64,000 nt of DNA from Mesorhizobium sp. B2-4-3 (GCF_006442815.1 NZ_VFVL01000030.1:1-64000); one strand, 5' to 3'; shown: positions 34,779-44,625, counted from the stretch's first letter. The notes: generated by a model not told the origin, from the sequence alone. Translations and numbers: made by a program.

Positions 34779-35786
34779 CTACGCCTTCGGCTTCTCGATA
34801 TGGCCGCCGAAGGCGTAGCGCATGGCGGACAAAAGCTTGTCGGCGAATTGCGATTCGCCCTGCGAGGAGAAGCGGTCGAACAGCGCCGAGGACAGCACCG
34901 GCGCCGGGACGCCGGTGTCGATCGCGGCCTTGAGCGTCCAGCGGCCCTCGCCGGAATCGGAGACGCGGCCGCCGAACTGGACGAGCGCCGGGTCGCTCTT
35001 CAGGGCGCCGGCGGTGAGATCGAGCAGCCAGGAGCCGATGACGCTGCCATGCCGCCATACCTCGGCGACGGCGGGTAGGTCGACGTCGAACTGGTAGTAT
35101 TGCGGGTTCTCAAGCGGGCTGGTCTCGGCGTCGGCGGTGCGCTGCCTTTTGCCGGCATTGGCCGACTTCAGGATGTTCATGCCCTCGGCATAGGCGGCCA
35201 TGACGCCGTATTCGATGCCGTTATGCACCATCTTGACGAAGTGGCCGGCGCCGCTCGGCCCGCAATGGAGATAGCCGAAGGGCGCCGTGCCGGCATCCTT
35301 GGGCGGGTTGGCGCCCGCATCGGCGCCTGGCGCCAGCGTGGCGAAGACCGAATCGAGATGCTTAACCGCGTCGTCCGGCCCGCCGATCATCAGGCAGTAA
35401 CCCCGCTCCAGGCCCCAGACGCCGCCGCTGGTGCCGACATCGACGAAGTTGATGCCTTTCACCGCCAGCTTCGCCGCCTGGTCGACGGCATCGTGGTAGT
35501 AGGAATTGCCGCCGTCGATGATGATGTCACCCGGCTCCATCAGCGCCGCGACCTGGTCGACGATCTTGCCGGTGATCGCGGCCGGCAGCATCAGCCAGGC
35601 GCAGCGCGGCTTGGCGAGCTTGCCGACGAATTCCTCCAGCGAGGCCGCGCCAATGGCGCCGTCCTTGACCATGCCGGCGACGCTTGCCGAATTGATGTCG
35701 TAGACGACGCATTCATGGCCGTCGCGCATCAGGCGCCGCACCATGTTGGCGCCCATCCTGCCCAGTCCCATCATTCCGATCTGCAT
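34779..35786 (-). CDS. gnd: Decarboxylating 6-phosphogluconate dehydrogenase, short type
   Basis: A 335-residue GndA-type (YqeC-like) enzyme converting 6-phosphogluconate to ribulose 5-phosphate with CO2 release. It has the Rossmann start QIGMMGLGRMGANMVRRL, IIDGGNSYYHDAVDQA, the substrate motif GTSGGVWGLERGYCLMIGG, and the catalytic block GAGHFVKMVHNGIEYGVM (Lys and His/Asn). The length of about 335 residues marks the short NAD-type group rather than the 470-residue enterobacterial form. Lies between GH15 and zwf. Confidence 0.94.
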   Translation of the reverse strand: MQIGMMGLGRMGANMVRRLMRDGHECVVYDINSASVAGMVKDGAIGAASLEEFVGKLAKPRCAWLMLPAAITGKIVDQVAALMEPGDIIIDGGNSYYHDAVDQAAKLAVKGINFVDVGTSGGVWGLERGYCLMIGGPDDAVKHLDSVFATLAPGADAGANPPKDAGTAPFGYLHCGPSGAGHFVKMVHNGIEYGVMAAYAEGMNILKSANAGKRQRTADAETSPLENPQYYQFDVDLPAVAEVWRHGSVIGSWLLDLTAGALKSDPALVQFGGRVSDSGEGRWTLKAAIDTGVPAPVLSSALFDRFSSQGESQFADKLLSAMRYAFGGHIEKPKA

Positions 35787-35837
35787 GGTTTCATCCCGAT
35801 TGCTTGAGGAAAGGAGAAGTACAATGGCCCGCCTGGA

Positions 35838-38249
35838 TCACGATTGGGCGTCGATGCCGACGCTGAAGTCGACATTCTCCCAACGCATCGCCCCGGGCCA
35901 GAAAAAAGTGAAGACTATGGTGGTTCCCGGCCGCAGGCGGTCAACGGGCAAATCCACCAGATGAATGCCGAACGCATTTTCGGCCGTCCTGCTGTCCTGC
36001 ACGGTCAGCCATTTGTCGCTGCTCCAATGGACGACGCCGGGCGCCGACAATTCGACGCGGAGGGCCTTGCCGGCGGGAATGGAGCGGATCTTGTTGTTGA
36101 AGCGCCAGATCCGCAGCGGCGAGACCGTCTTGCCCTTGATGTAGCGCTCGACGCCCTGCGGCGGCAGGTCGAAGACGGCGCCGTCGCGCAGCGAGCGCAA
36201 CAGCTTGATGTGCTCGGCATGCGCCCAGACCAGCGGCATGGCGCTGCCGGAAGGGGCGCCCAGCCGTAATTCACGGTCCGGCATGTCCGGGCGATCCCAG
36301 ACCTGTTCCGGCAGAAGGCCGCCGACGCCGGCCGAGCGTTCGAAAGTCTCAAGCAACTGCGCCGCTTTGTCCTTGCGGCCGGCGGCCAGCTCGTAATGCG
36401 CGCGCTCGCCGGCAAGCAGCGGCCACGGCCGCCCCCGGCCGGTGCCGTCGAAGGGTGCCCCGTCCTCATGCTCACCATAGCCGTCGCCGGTATAGCGGTA
36501 CCAGAGCGGCCCTTGCGGCAGGTCGCAGCGCAGCTCGGCGTCGATCGCCTTGACGGTGTTGAGGATGCGCCGATCGTCAGCGGCCCTCAGGCCGAAGCGG
36601 ACCAGCGCCAGCGCATCCGGGCTGATGATCGCCTCGGCCGGCTTGTCGGTGTCGCCCGGCGGCCGGTTCTTGATCGGCACGAAGCCGTCCTTCGGCGAGG
36701 CGGCGGCGCCATTGTCGGGCGGGGCGATGCGGACATAATAGCCTTCGATGCTCACCTTGGCGCTTGCCTCGGTGCCGGTCACATAGGTCCAGCGCTCGAT
36801 CTGGTCGTTCCAGCAATCGGCGGTCTCGCGCAGATAGTTTGCCGGCTCATTTTTACCGCAGGCGTCAAGCATGTCGGCGGCGGCAAGCAGTGCCGCTATC
36901 TCCACGGCCAGCGTGAACGGGCTGTAGCCGGCGTCCTCTTCCCAGCGGTCCTCGCCGGTGACCGGGCCGTTGCGCACGACATAGGCGGCCGCGTTCTCGA
37001 TCATACCCAGGAAGTCGGCGAGCTTCGCCTTCGGCAGCTGGCCGGCGCGACGCAAGGCGTCGGCCAAAAGCAGCGGAAACGCGCATTCGTCCATCTGGAT
37101 GCCGGGCCAGTAGGCGGTGCCGTCGGACCAGCAATTCTGCGGCCAATGGCCGTCCGGCTGCTGGATCGAACGCAGATAGGCGAGGATCTGCAGCGCCTGC
37201 CTGCCGTCGCCGGCAGCGAGGAAGCCGCCCGCCGTCTCGACCAGGTCGCGCGGCCAGACAAGGTGATAGCCGCCGAGATCGTCGTCGCCCTTGTTGAAAC
37301 CCCAGGGGATCGATAGGCTGGCGACCGCGGCGCCGGGTCTGGCAATCGACAGATGCGTCGCCAGCACCGCGCTGCTGACGCGGTAGGCGTTCAGACCGGA
37401 GGCGGCGTGACGGTCGAGTCTTTCCAGCCCAGCCTGGAATGTCCGCCAGTTCTCGACATAGGTTTTGGCCGCCGGCTCGAAACCCTGTTTCAGGCTCGCG
37501 AGCGCAAGATCGGCGGCTTCCTCAGGCGAAGCGCCGAAGCCGAGCGCCAGCAAGGCAACCGTCTTGCCGGCAGTAAAACCGATCTCGCCGGTCAGCGCGA
37601 CATTGCCGTTTTCGGCCACCCGGCCGGACGGATCGAGCGCGCCATTGTCGTGCAACTGCTGCCAGCCGTCGGAAAAGCCGACATAGCCGGCCGAGCAGGC
37701 GCCCCAGGGCAAGGAGGAGGCAAGCGCCAGCGAGACACCGCGTCCGGTGGCGAACAGAAAACGCTGCCCCTTGTGCTCGCCGACCCAGCCGGTGTTGCCC
37801 ATGCCGGCATTGACGAGATGTGGCGCCAGCAGCGCGTAAACGCGGTAATCGGCAGGCTGTCCCTTGAGGGCGGTGAAACTGGTTTCCTGCAGCAGGACAG
37901 GTCGTTTCGAATCCGTAACGATTCGCTTTTCGATCCGGTAGGCGCCGTCGGAAGCGGTGTTGGTCAGCCGGTAGCCAGGGACACCGTCCTCGAAAGGGTC
38001 GACGGTGTGGGCCGCATCGCGTTTTTCTTCGGAAAAATAGCCGCCGGGACCGATCACGATCAGCCCCAGGTCGCGCGTGCAGGCGCTGTCGAGGCGCGGA
38101 TAATAGATCTCGTTCAGGATGCCGTGGCTGGTGGTGAACCAGAGCGGGCTTTTTGCCGAAAGCGCGGTGCCGACGCCGCTTTTGGCGCTCGATGTCCAGC
38201 GCGCCGGAATCCCGGGCGCGCCTTTAGCAACGGTCGGCGTCACTGCCAT
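35838..38249 (-). CDS. Glucan 1,4-alpha-glucosidase (GH15)
   Basis: An 803-residue enzyme with an N-terminal beta-sandwich (about 1-270) and the GH15 (alpha/alpha)6 barrel (about 290-700). The substrate motif WPRDLVETAGGFLAAGDGRQ, catalytic acid Glu in RWEEDAGYSPF and catalytic base Glu in GLLPEQVWDRPD are present, and a C-terminal beta domain follows. No signal peptide is seen, so it should act on cytosolic glucans such as glycogen, releasing beta-glucose. A strong SD (aggagg) precedes the ATG. It heads a run with gnd, zwf and the ROK kinase, linking glucan breakdown to the pentose phosphate pathway. Confidence 0.9.
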   Translation of the reverse strand: MAVTPTVAKGAPGIPARWTSSAKSGVGTALSAKSPLWFTTSHGILNEIYYPRLDSACTRDLGLIVIGPGGYFSEEKRDAAHTVDPFEDGVPGYRLTNTASDGAYRIEKRIVTDSKRPVLLQETSFTALKGQPADYRVYALLAPHLVNAGMGNTGWVGEHKGQRFLFATGRGVSLALASSLPWGACSAGYVGFSDGWQQLHDNGALDPSGRVAENGNVALTGEIGFTAGKTVALLALGFGASPEEAADLALASLKQGFEPAAKTYVENWRTFQAGLERLDRHAASGLNAYRVSSAVLATHLSIARPGAAVASLSIPWGFNKGDDDLGGYHLVWPRDLVETAGGFLAAGDGRQALQILAYLRSIQQPDGHWPQNCWSDGTAYWPGIQMDECAFPLLLADALRRAGQLPKAKLADFLGMIENAAAYVVRNGPVTGEDRWEEDAGYSPFTLAVEIAALLAAADMLDACGKNEPANYLRETADCWNDQIERWTYVTGTEASAKVSIEGYYVRIAPPDNGAAASPKDGFVPIKNRPPGDTDKPAEAIISPDALALVRFGLRAADDRRILNTVKAIDAELRCDLPQGPLWYRYTGDGYGEHEDGAPFDGTGRGRPWPLLAGERAHYELAAGRKDKAAQLLETFERSAGVGGLLPEQVWDRPDMPDRELRLGAPSGSAMPLVWAHAEHIKLLRSLRDGAVFDLPPQGVERYIKGKTVSPLRIWRFNNKIRSIPAGKALRVELSAPGVVHWSSDKWLTVQDSRTAENAFGIHLVDLPVDRLRPGTTIVFTFFWPGAMRWENVDFSVGIDAQS

Positions 38250-38445
38250 GCATTGGCCTCCTGCTGCGTTCCTAGACCAGGAGTCGCCGTCTTTTCAATC
38301 GTCGCACCGCAAGTTGATCGAGCAGTGCCAATGCTTTGGAGTTGACAGCTTGCGGTTCCTCTGAATTTGTCTGACAATAGATAAAAAACAGAGAATTCGC
38401 GTTACGGCCATCTGTTAAATTGCAGCAACCTCGGGAGGAACCGAC

Positions 38446-39462
38446 ATGAAGAAACTGCTCGTATTGGGTGCATTGGCGGCGATGCTCGCCTCGGGCACCG
38501 CGCTTGCCGACACCAGCGGCAAGAAGATCGCATTCTCCAACAATTATGCCGGCAATTCGTGGCGCCAGGCGATGCTCGACAGCTACGGCATCGTCACCAA
38601 GAAAGCGGTCGACGACAAGGTGGTCGGCGCGGCGGACGTCTTCACCACCGCCGACAAGGAAGTGCCGACCCAGGCAGCGCAGGTGCAGAACCTGATCCTG
38701 CAGGGCTATGACGCCATCGTCATCAACGCGGCCTCGCCCGATGCGCTCAACGGCGCCATCAAGCAGGCCTGCGACGCCGGCATCACCGTCGTCTCCTTCG
38801 ACGGCACCGTGACCGAGCCCTGCGCCTATCGCGTCGTCGTCGACTTCAAGGACATGGGCAAGCAGGAAGTCGAGCAGATGGCCAAGTTCCAGCCCAAGGG
38901 CGGCAATCTGCTGGAAATCCGCGGTCTCGCCGGCACCTCGATCGACGATGCCATCCATGCCGGCATCCTCGAGGGCGTCGCCGCCCATCCCGAGTTCAAG
39001 ATCGTCGGTTCGGTGACGGGCGACTGGGACCAGACCACGGCGCAGAAGGCGGTGGCGACCATCCTGCCGTCGCTGCCGGATGTCGTCGGCATCGTCGACC
39101 AGGGCGGTGACGGCTATGGCGCCGCGCAGGCCTTCGCCGCGGCCGGCAAGCCGCGCCCGACCATCATCATGGGCAACCGGCAGGACGAGCTGAAGTGGTG
39201 GAAGGAGCAGAAGGAGAAGGACGGCTACAAGACCTGGTCGGCCTCGATCGCGCCCGGCGTCTCGACGCTGGCCTTCTGGGTGGCGCAGCAGGTGCTCGAT
39301 GGCCGCAAGGACATCCCGCATGACCTCCTGGTGCCGTACCTCGCCTTCACCCAGGACGATTTCGAGGCCGCGCTGCCGAACATCAAGGAGGGCGGCGTCG
39401 CCACGCACGAATACACGCAGGAAGACGCCATCGCGGCCATCAAGGCCAACATCAAGCAATAG
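38446..39462 (+). CDS. CUT2 sugar ABC transporter substrate-binding protein
   Basis: A 338-residue periplasmic binding protein with a signal peptide (MKKLLVLGALAAMLASGTAL, cleaved after ALA) and the Peripla_BP_4 fold: GKKIAFSNNYAGNSWRQAML near the N-terminus, QNLILQGYDAIVINAASPDA, and VGIVDQGGDGYGAAQAF. It resembles the RbsB/XylF-type group. SD ggaggaa lies 6 nt before ATG. Followed by the ATPase and two permeases on the same strand. The sugar is unknown. Confidence 0.92.
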   Translation: MKKLLVLGALAAMLASGTALADTSGKKIAFSNNYAGNSWRQAMLDSYGIVTKKAVDDKVVGAADVFTTADKEVPTQAAQVQNLILQGYDAIVINAASPDALNGAIKQACDAGITVVSFDGTVTEPCAYRVVVDFKDMGKQEVEQMAKFQPKGGNLLEIRGLAGTSIDDAIHAGILEGVAAHPEFKIVGSVTGDWDQTTAQKAVATILPSLPDVVGIVDQGGDGYGAAQAFAAAGKPRPTIIMGNRQDELKWWKEQKEKDGYKTWSASIAPGVSTLAFWVAQQVLDGRKDIPHDLLVPYLAFTQDDFEAALPNIKEGGVATHEYTQEDAIAAIKANIKQ

Positions 39463-39509
39463 TGGTGGGCAGGTTGCCGCCCGCATCGCCAACCGGATAA
39501 AAGTTGAGG

Positions 39510-40973
39510 ATGCTCCAGGCTATTGCAGATATCGTCAGACTGGACGGCGCCGAAAAGCATTTCGGCGCCGTCCGGGCGCTTAACGGCGTCGACTTCCATG
39601 TCGGCGCCGGCGAATGCGTCGGGTTGGTCGGGCATAACGGCGCCGGCAAGTCGACGCTCATGCATATGGTGGCCGGCACGCTGCGGCCGGATGGCGGGCA
39701 GATCGCCGTGCGCGGCAATCAGGAGGCGAGCTATTCGGTGGCGCGGGCGCTCGAGCTCGGCATACGCTGCGTGTTTCAGGAATTGTCGCTCTGCCCCAAT
39801 CTCAGCATTGCCGAGAATACGCGCATCAACCATCCCTCGCTCGCCGGTTTCGGCTGGCGGCGCAGGGCCGCCGACCTCATCCGCGCCAAGCTCGACGAGA
39901 TCTTCCCCGACCACGGCATTTCGGCGGACGACATTGCAGGCGACCTTTCGATCGGGAGGCGGCAGATGGTCGAGGTGGCACGCGCCTTCACGCTGACCCG
40001 CGAGCCGCTGCACCTGGTCATCCTCGACGAGCCGACCTCCTCGCTCGACGCGCATACGGCGGGCCAGCTGCTTTCATTCGTGCGCCGCTTCGTGGCGGCC
40101 GGCGGCAGCTGCATCCTGATCTCGCATGTGCTGGGCGAGGTGCTGCAGAACGCCGACCGCATCGTGGTGATGCGCGACGGCAAGGTGGTCGCGGCGGATG
40201 CCGCAAGCGCGTTCGACCGCGATAGACTGGTCGCCGCCATGGGCGGCGCCGAAGGACATCAGAAGGCCGCAGCCGAGACCTGGAAGACCGAGCCCGGCGC
40301 GCTCAGGGTTCGCGCGCGCCCGGCCAAGCAGCAGGACGACAAGGAGCTTGTCGCCCGCGCCGGCGAGATCATCGGGCTTGCCGGGCTTGCCGGGCATGGC
40401 CAGACGGACCTGCTCCTGGCCATATTCTCTGCTGCCTCCCGCGCCAGGGCAGGCATCGAGGTGACCGCGCCGGTGGCGCTGGTCGCCGGCGACCGCCAGT
40501 CGGACGGCATCTTTTCGCAATGGTCGATCGCGCAGAACATCGGTATCCGCTCGCTGGCCCGGCTGCGCAGCGGGCTGCTGATCTCGCCGCAGCGCGAGGC
40601 CGAGCTTGCCGAGGCCTGGAAGAAGAAGATCGGCATCCGCACGCCCGACATGAACAACAACATCTATTCGCTGTCGGGCGGCAACCAGCAGAAGGCGCTG
40701 TTTGCCCGCGCGCTCGGCTCCGACGCCGAGATCGTGCTGATGGACGACCCGATGCGCGGCGTCGATATCGGCACCAAGCTCGAAGTCTACGACCTCGTGC
40801 GCGAGGAGGCCGCCAAGGGCCGAACCTTCCTCTGGTACACCACCGAGACCGAGGAACTCGACAATTGCGACCATGTCTATGTCTTCAAGAACGGCCGCAT
40901 CGTCGCAAATCTTGGGCGCGACGAGCTGACGGAGGAAAAGATCATCCAGTCCTCGTTCGGCGATGCGGCCTGA
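39510..40973 (+). CDS. CUT2 sugar ABC transporter ATP-binding protein (RbsA-like)
   Basis: A 487-residue fused double ATPase typical of RbsA/MglA. The first half has a Walker [20 protein letters not shown], signature [13 protein letters not shown] and Walker [15 protein letters not shown]. The second half has a degenerate Walker A ([12 protein letters not shown]) but an intact signature [16 protein letters not shown] and [11 protein letters not shown], as in other CUT2 ATPases. The start is uncertain: ATG 39510 or TTG 39504; neither has a good SD. Its stop is 1 bp before the first permease start. Confidence 0.9.
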   Translation: MLQAIADIVRLDGAEKHFGAVRALNGVDFHVGAGECVGLVGHNGAGKSTLMHMVAGTLRPDGGQIAVRGNQEASYSVARALELGIRCVFQELSLCPNLSIAENTRINHPSLAGFGWRRRAADLIRAKLDEIFPDHGISADDIAGDLSIGRRQMVEVARAFTLTREPLHLVILDEPTSSLDAHTAGQLLSFVRRFVAAGGSCILISHVLGEVLQNADRIVVMRDGKVVAADAASAFDRDRLVAAMGGAEGHQKAAAETWKTEPGALRVRARPAKQQDDKELVARAGEIIGLAGLAGHGQTDLLLAIFSAASRARAGIEVTAPVALVAGDRQSDGIFSQWSIAQNIGIRSLARLRSGLLISPQREAELAEAWKKKIGIRTPDMNNNIYSLSGGNQQKALFARALGSDAEIVLMDDPMRGVDIGTKLEVYDLVREEAAKGRTFLWYTTETEELDNCDHVYVFKNGRIVANLGRDELTEEKIIQSSFGDAA

Positions 40974-40974
40974 G

Positions 40975-41952
40975 ATGACCGCGATCACTCCCGGCACGCT
41001 GCCCAAATCTTCGCCGCGCGGCAGTGCGGCCAGGGCGCGCATGCTGCGCGGTCTTTTGCCGGCTTTGTCGCTGGCGCTGGTGTTGATCGCGATCGCCTGG
41101 CTCAACCCGCGCGCCATCAGCTATTTCGGCTTCAACCTGATGCTCAACCTGGCGATCCCGATCGCGCTGGCGACGATCGCGCAGATGTACGTCATCGCCG
41201 GCAACGAGCTCGACCTGTCGATCGGGACGTTCGTCGGGTTTGTCGGCTGTGTTACCGCGACCTGGCTGAGGGACGCGCCGCTCATCGGCATTCTCGTGCT
41301 CATCGGCTCGATCGGCGTCTATGCGCTGCTCGGCGCGCTGATCCATCTGCGCAATTTGCCCTCGATCGTGGTGACGCTCGGCATGAGCTTCGTCTGGCAG
41401 GGGCTTGCGATCCTGGTCCTGCCCAAGCCCGGCGGCAAGGCACCGGACTGGCTGCTTTCGATCATGTCCTTCAAGCCGCCCTACATCCCGTTCCCGATCC
41501 TTGCCGCGCTGCTGATCGCCGCAGTCGTGCATTTCGGCCTGATGCGCACCTCCTATGGCGTGATCCTGCGCGGTTCCGGCGGCAACGCCGCGGCGTTGAG
41601 GCGCGCCGGCTGGTCGCTGCTCCGCACCAAGGTCGTGCTGTTCGCGCTGACCGGCCTGTTCGGCGTGCTTTCCGGCATGGCGCTGATCGGCATCACCACG
41701 TCGGCCGACGCCAATATCGGCAACGGCTACACGCTGCTGTCGATCGCCGGCGTCATCCTCGGCGGCGGCGAGTTCGTCGGCGGCCGGGTGTCGCCGATCG
41801 GCGCCGTGCTCGGCGCGCTGACGCTGGCCTTGGCCGCCTCGCCGCTCTTGACCTTCATGCACATCCCGCCCGACTGGCAGGTGGCCGCCAATGGCGCGAT
41901 CCTGATCATCGTGCTGGCGGCGCGGGTGCTGATCAGCCGCAGGGAGCGGTGA
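40975..41952 (+). CDS. CUT2 ABC transporter permease 1
   Basis: A 325-residue RbsC-like permease with about 8-9 transmembrane helices. Landmarks are IAQMYVIAGNELDLSIGTFV (LivH/RbsC-type), LRNLPSIVVTLGMSFVWQG and GNAAALRRAGWSLLRTKVVL, the cytoplasmic EAA-like coupling segment. I place the start at ATG 40975 (MTAITPG), overlapping nothing, one base past the ATPase stop. It works with the second permease as a heterodimer. Confidence 0.9.
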   Translation: MTAITPGTLPKSSPRGSAARARMLRGLLPALSLALVLIAIAWLNPRAISYFGFNLMLNLAIPIALATIAQMYVIAGNELDLSIGTFVGFVGCVTATWLRDAPLIGILVLIGSIGVYALLGALIHLRNLPSIVVTLGMSFVWQGLAILVLPKPGGKAPDWLLSIMSFKPPYIPFPILAALLIAAVVHFGLMRTSYGVILRGSGGNAAALRRAGWSLLRTKVVLFALTGLFGVLSGMALIGITTSADANIGNGYTLLSIAGVILGGGEFVGGRVSPIGAVLGALTLALAASPLLTFMHIPPDWQVAANGAILIIVLAARVLISRRER

Positions 41953-41955
41953 GCG

Positions 41956-42903
41956 ATGACCTCGGTGCGGACGCTGCTTGAAAAACCCTGGATCTGGTCC
42001 TTCGTCGGCGCGCTCGTCGTCTGGCTGGCAACGATTGCCTTCACCGGCGGCTACGGCGCCGGCGGCATGGTCACGGCGGCGCTGTCGCTCGCCGTCTTCA
42101 CCGTCATCGTCGGCGTCGGCCAGATGTTCGTCATCACGTTGGGACCCGGCAATGTCGACCTGTCGCTGCCGGCCAATATCGGGCTGGCCAGCGCGGTCGC
42201 CATGAAGGTGATGGGCGGCAGCGATTCCATGATCCTGGTCGGTCTGCTGGCGGCACTTGCCTGCGGCGCCGCGATCGGCGCCATCAACTACCTGCTGATC
42301 TGGGCGCTGCGCATCCCGCCGATCATCGCCACGCTGTCGGCGAGCTTCATCATCCAGTCGGTCGACATCAGCTATGGCCGCGGCCTGCAGATCAAGCCGC
42401 CGCCTGGCTTCGCCGACTTCACCAACTGGCAGGTGCTGGGCATTCCGGTGCTGGCGATGCTGACGGTGGTCTTCACGATCGGCGCCGCACTTGCGCTGCA
42501 GCGCATGATCTACGGCCGTTCGGTGCTGGCGATCGGCCAGAACATCCGCGCCGCATGGCTCGCCGGCGTCCATGTCGGCCGCATCCGTTTTCTCACCTAC
42601 ACGCTGTGCGGCGCGCTGGGCGGCATCGACGGGGCGTTGCTTGCCGGCTATTTCCGCGGCGCCAATGTCGACATCGGCAACGAATACCTGCTCGCCTCGA
42701 TAGCGGTCGTGGTCATCGGCGGCACCTCGGTCGCCGGCGGCAAGGCCAACGTGCCGGGCGTCTGGGGCGCCGGCCTGTTCCTGGTGCTCTTGCTCACCAT
42801 GCTCAACACCTTCGGCGTCAGCGCCGGCGTGCGGCTGGTGCTGACCGGACTGATCATCGTCGGCGTAATCACGGCGGCCGGCGGCGAGAAGGCGGTGCGC
42901 TAG
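41956..42903 (+). CDS. CUT2 ABC transporter permease 2
   Basis: A 315-residue RbsC-like permease, 3 bp after permease 1. Landmarks are GQMFVITLGPGNVDLSLPAN, LRIPPIIATLSASFIIQSV, and the coupling region GQNIRAAWLAGVHVGRIRF; about 8-9 transmembrane helices. The two non-identical permeases suggest a specialised sugar importer of the Rhizobiales. An A repeat begins directly after the stop codon. Confidence 0.9.
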   Translation: MTSVRTLLEKPWIWSFVGALVVWLATIAFTGGYGAGGMVTAALSLAVFTVIVGVGQMFVITLGPGNVDLSLPANIGLASAVAMKVMGGSDSMILVGLLAALACGAAIGAINYLLIWALRIPPIIATLSASFIIQSVDISYGRGLQIKPPPGFADFTNWQVLGIPVLAMLTVVFTIGAALALQRMIYGRSVLAIGQNIRAAWLAGVHVGRIRFLTYTLCGALGGIDGALLAGYFRGANVDIGNEYLLASIAVVVIGGTSVAGGKANVPGVWGAGLFLVLLLTMLNTFGVSAGVRLVLTGLIIVGVITAAGGEKAVR

Positions 42904-43029
42904 AGCGTTTCACCGTTTCACGGAAACGGCGAACCACTCTATCTCTTTGTTTTGACGCAATTCCGGACGGAAGGCTACGGCGAAACCGCCGAACCTAACC
43001 GCTCACACTTTTCCTGGGGTCGCCCTAAT
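42904..43029 (+). repeat. A-family intergenic repeat, long copy
   Basis: A long A copy: gagcgtttcaccgtttcacg, tatctctttgttttgacgca, attccggacggaaggctacg, gcgaaaccgccgaacctaac, then cgctcacacttttcctgggg. It begins directly at the permease stop. Confidence 0.9.
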
Positions 43030-43047
43030 GAAGCCGCCCCCCAACGT

Positions 43048-43229
43048 CGTCATTCTATGGCGGAGCAAGGAGCGAAGCGACGCGGCGCAGACCATAGAAT
43101 CCATGCCGTGACTGGGAAGCGCCGCCACAGTGCAGAATTTTGCTCCGTTGCACTCCTTGGCGAAGGTAACGGCATGGATTCCAGGGTCTTCGCGACAGAG
43201 CTTCGCTCCTGCTCCGCCCTAGAATGACG
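43048..43229. repeat. B-family inverted repeat, empty form
   Basis: A 182-bp palindrome: the left arm cgtcattctatggcggagca...gaatccatgccgtgac and the right arm gtaacggcatggattccagg...gctccgccctagaatgacg. Its centre is gtgcag-aattttgctccg-ttgcac, with near-perfect inverted ends. No gene inside. Confidence 0.92.
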
Positions 43230-43316
43230 ATCGGGATGGGCGTTTCGGCCAATCTCGAACGCATGCACCTGCCAACACAAACAGAGCCGACCGGTCTAAA
43301 TCCCTGTGTAGTGCCA
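43230..43316 (-). repeat. G module flanking the B element
   Basis: Reverse complement of 63806-63895: gcgtttcggccaatctcgaa, cagagccgaccggtctaaat and gtagtgccac match. Together with the B arms it makes a larger mosaic repeat. No gene is seen in 42904-43356. Confidence 0.85.
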
Positions 43317-43356
43317 CTAGAGCAAACGGTCTTCCGTCCAGGATTGCGTTGAAGCC

Positions 43357-43890
43357 TTACTTTGCGGCCTTAGCCCGCGCGATCGCGTCGACGATCATCT
43401 TCTTGGCGTATTTGGAATCGTGCCAGCCTTCGATCTTGACCCATTTGCCGGGTTCGAGATCCTTGTAGTGCTCGAAGAAGTGCTGCACCTGCTGGCGCGT
43501 GATCTCGGGCAGATGCGTGTATTCGGTGACGTTCTCGTAGCGCAGCGTCAGCTTCGGCGAGGGAACGGCGATCACCTTTTCGTCCTGGCCGGCATTGTCT
43601 TCCATGATCAAGACGCCGATCGGCCGCACATTGATGACGCAGCCCGGCACCAGCGCACGCGTGTTGCAGACCAGAACGTCGATGGGGTCGCCGTCGCCCG
43701 ACAGCGTGTGCGGCACGAAGCCGTAATTGCCGGGATAGCGCATCGAGGTGTGCAGGAAGCGGTCGACGAACAGCGTGCCGGCCTCCTTGTCCATCTCGTA
43801 TTTGATCGGCTCGCCGCCGATCGGCACCTCGATGATGACGTTGACGTCGTCGGGCGGGTTCTTTCCGGTGGCAATCGCTTCGATACGCAT
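43357..43890 (-). CDS. ppa: Inorganic pyrophosphatase
   Basis: A 177-residue family I soluble pyrophosphatase. Present are the Lys/Glu active site ([20 protein letters not shown]), [20 protein letters not shown], and the metal-binding DGDPIDVLV and [13 protein letters not shown] (Asp cluster). Length and motif order are normal. SD agaggga before the ATG. It stands alone between repeats. Confidence 0.96.
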   Translation of the reverse strand: MRIEAIATGKNPPDDVNVIIEVPIGGEPIKYEMDKEAGTLFVDRFLHTSMRYPGNYGFVPHTLSGDGDPIDVLVCNTRALVPGCVINVRPIGVLIMEDNAGQDEKVIAVPSPKLTLRYENVTEYTHLPEITRQQVQHFFEHYKDLEPGKWVKIEGWHDSKYAKKMIVDAIARAKAAK

Positions 43891-44000
43891 GGTCTATCCC
43901 TCTCTCGATTCCAAGACCGATAGCGGGCGAAGCGTCATGGTGCAATGCGGCGAATGGCACTGGACGCTCATGGAAGCGCACAGTTTGTGATGGATTGTAA

Positions 44001-44110
44001 CCTAAAGCATGTCTCCCGAAAGTGGGAACCGGTTTCGGGATAAAGACATGCGTAAAATCAAGAACCTAAAGCGCATGGAGCGAATCTGAAAGATCGCGAC
44101 GCGCTTTAGG
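44001..44110. repeat. C-family rhizobial intergenic repeat
   Basis: Contains tcccgaaagtgggaaccggt, ttcgggataaagacatgcgt, then ctaaagcgc...gcgctttag, a palindrome flanking atggagcgaatctgaaagat. It abuts the GNAT stop codon and may serve as terminator. Confidence 0.85.
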
Positions 44111-44115
44111 CGACG

Positions 44116-44625
44116 CTAGTCATTCCAGACGAAAGCCACTTTCTTGAGCGCCTTCTGCTCGAAGACCTCGACGCCTTCGGCGATATCGCGGCCGCCATTG
44201 CCGGCATAGAAGGCCAAGGCGTTGTGGTTTTCTTCCAGCGCCCACACCACCAGGCCGCGCAGGCCGTGATCGGCAAGGCGTGCCTTCGCCGCCTTGAACA
44301 GGCGGCTGCCCAGCCCGATGCCCTGATATTCGGGACGCAGGTAAAGCTCGTAGATCTCGCCCTGCTGCCTGAGTTCGCGGGCGCGGTTCTTGCCGATCGT
44401 GGCATAGCCGGCGACCGTTCCGCCGATCTCGACCACCAGCACCGTGGCCGCGCGGCGAATCGCGTTGGCCCACCAGTCGACGCCGCGGCGGTTGATCATC
44501 GAGGTCAGCGTGCGGTGCGGGATGATGCCGGAATAGGCGCCGCGCCAGGCCTGCTGGTGCACCTCGGCGATGGCGCTCGCGTCGCGCGGCTCTGCCTTCC
44601 GGATGTCGATCGTCAGCGTGTTCAT
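44116..44625 (-). CDS. GNAT-family N-acetyltransferase
   Basis: A 169-residue GNAT enzyme. The acetyl-CoA-binding motif A reads LYLRPEYQGIGLGSRLFKAA (Q/R-x2-G-x-G/A), with IRKAEPRDASAIAEVHQQAW at the N-terminus and LEENHNALAFYAGNGG near the C-terminus (the N-x2-A-x2-FY motif). Such acetyltransferases act on small molecules or protein N-termini; the substrate cannot be predicted. Ends in a C repeat. Confidence 0.9.
   Translation of the reverse strand: MNTLTIDIRKAEPRDASAIAEVHQQAWRGAYSGIIPHRTLTSMINRRGVDWWANAIRRAATVLVVEIGGTVAGYATIGKNRARELRQQGEIYELYLRPEYQGIGLGSRLFKAAKARLADHGLRGLVVWALEENHNALAFYAGNGGRDIAEGVEVFEQKALKKVAFVWND

Noticed and set aside
40942-42573. 543-codon frame antisense to both CUT2 permeases
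   Set aside because: Composition (Asp, Gln, Arg, His runs) is typical of a shadow frame opposite hydrophobic GC-rich genes.
43048-43229. B element as a classical insertion sequence
   Set aside because: No transposase gene and no recognisable target-site duplication; GIY-YIG is the only cargo seen, and only in one copy.
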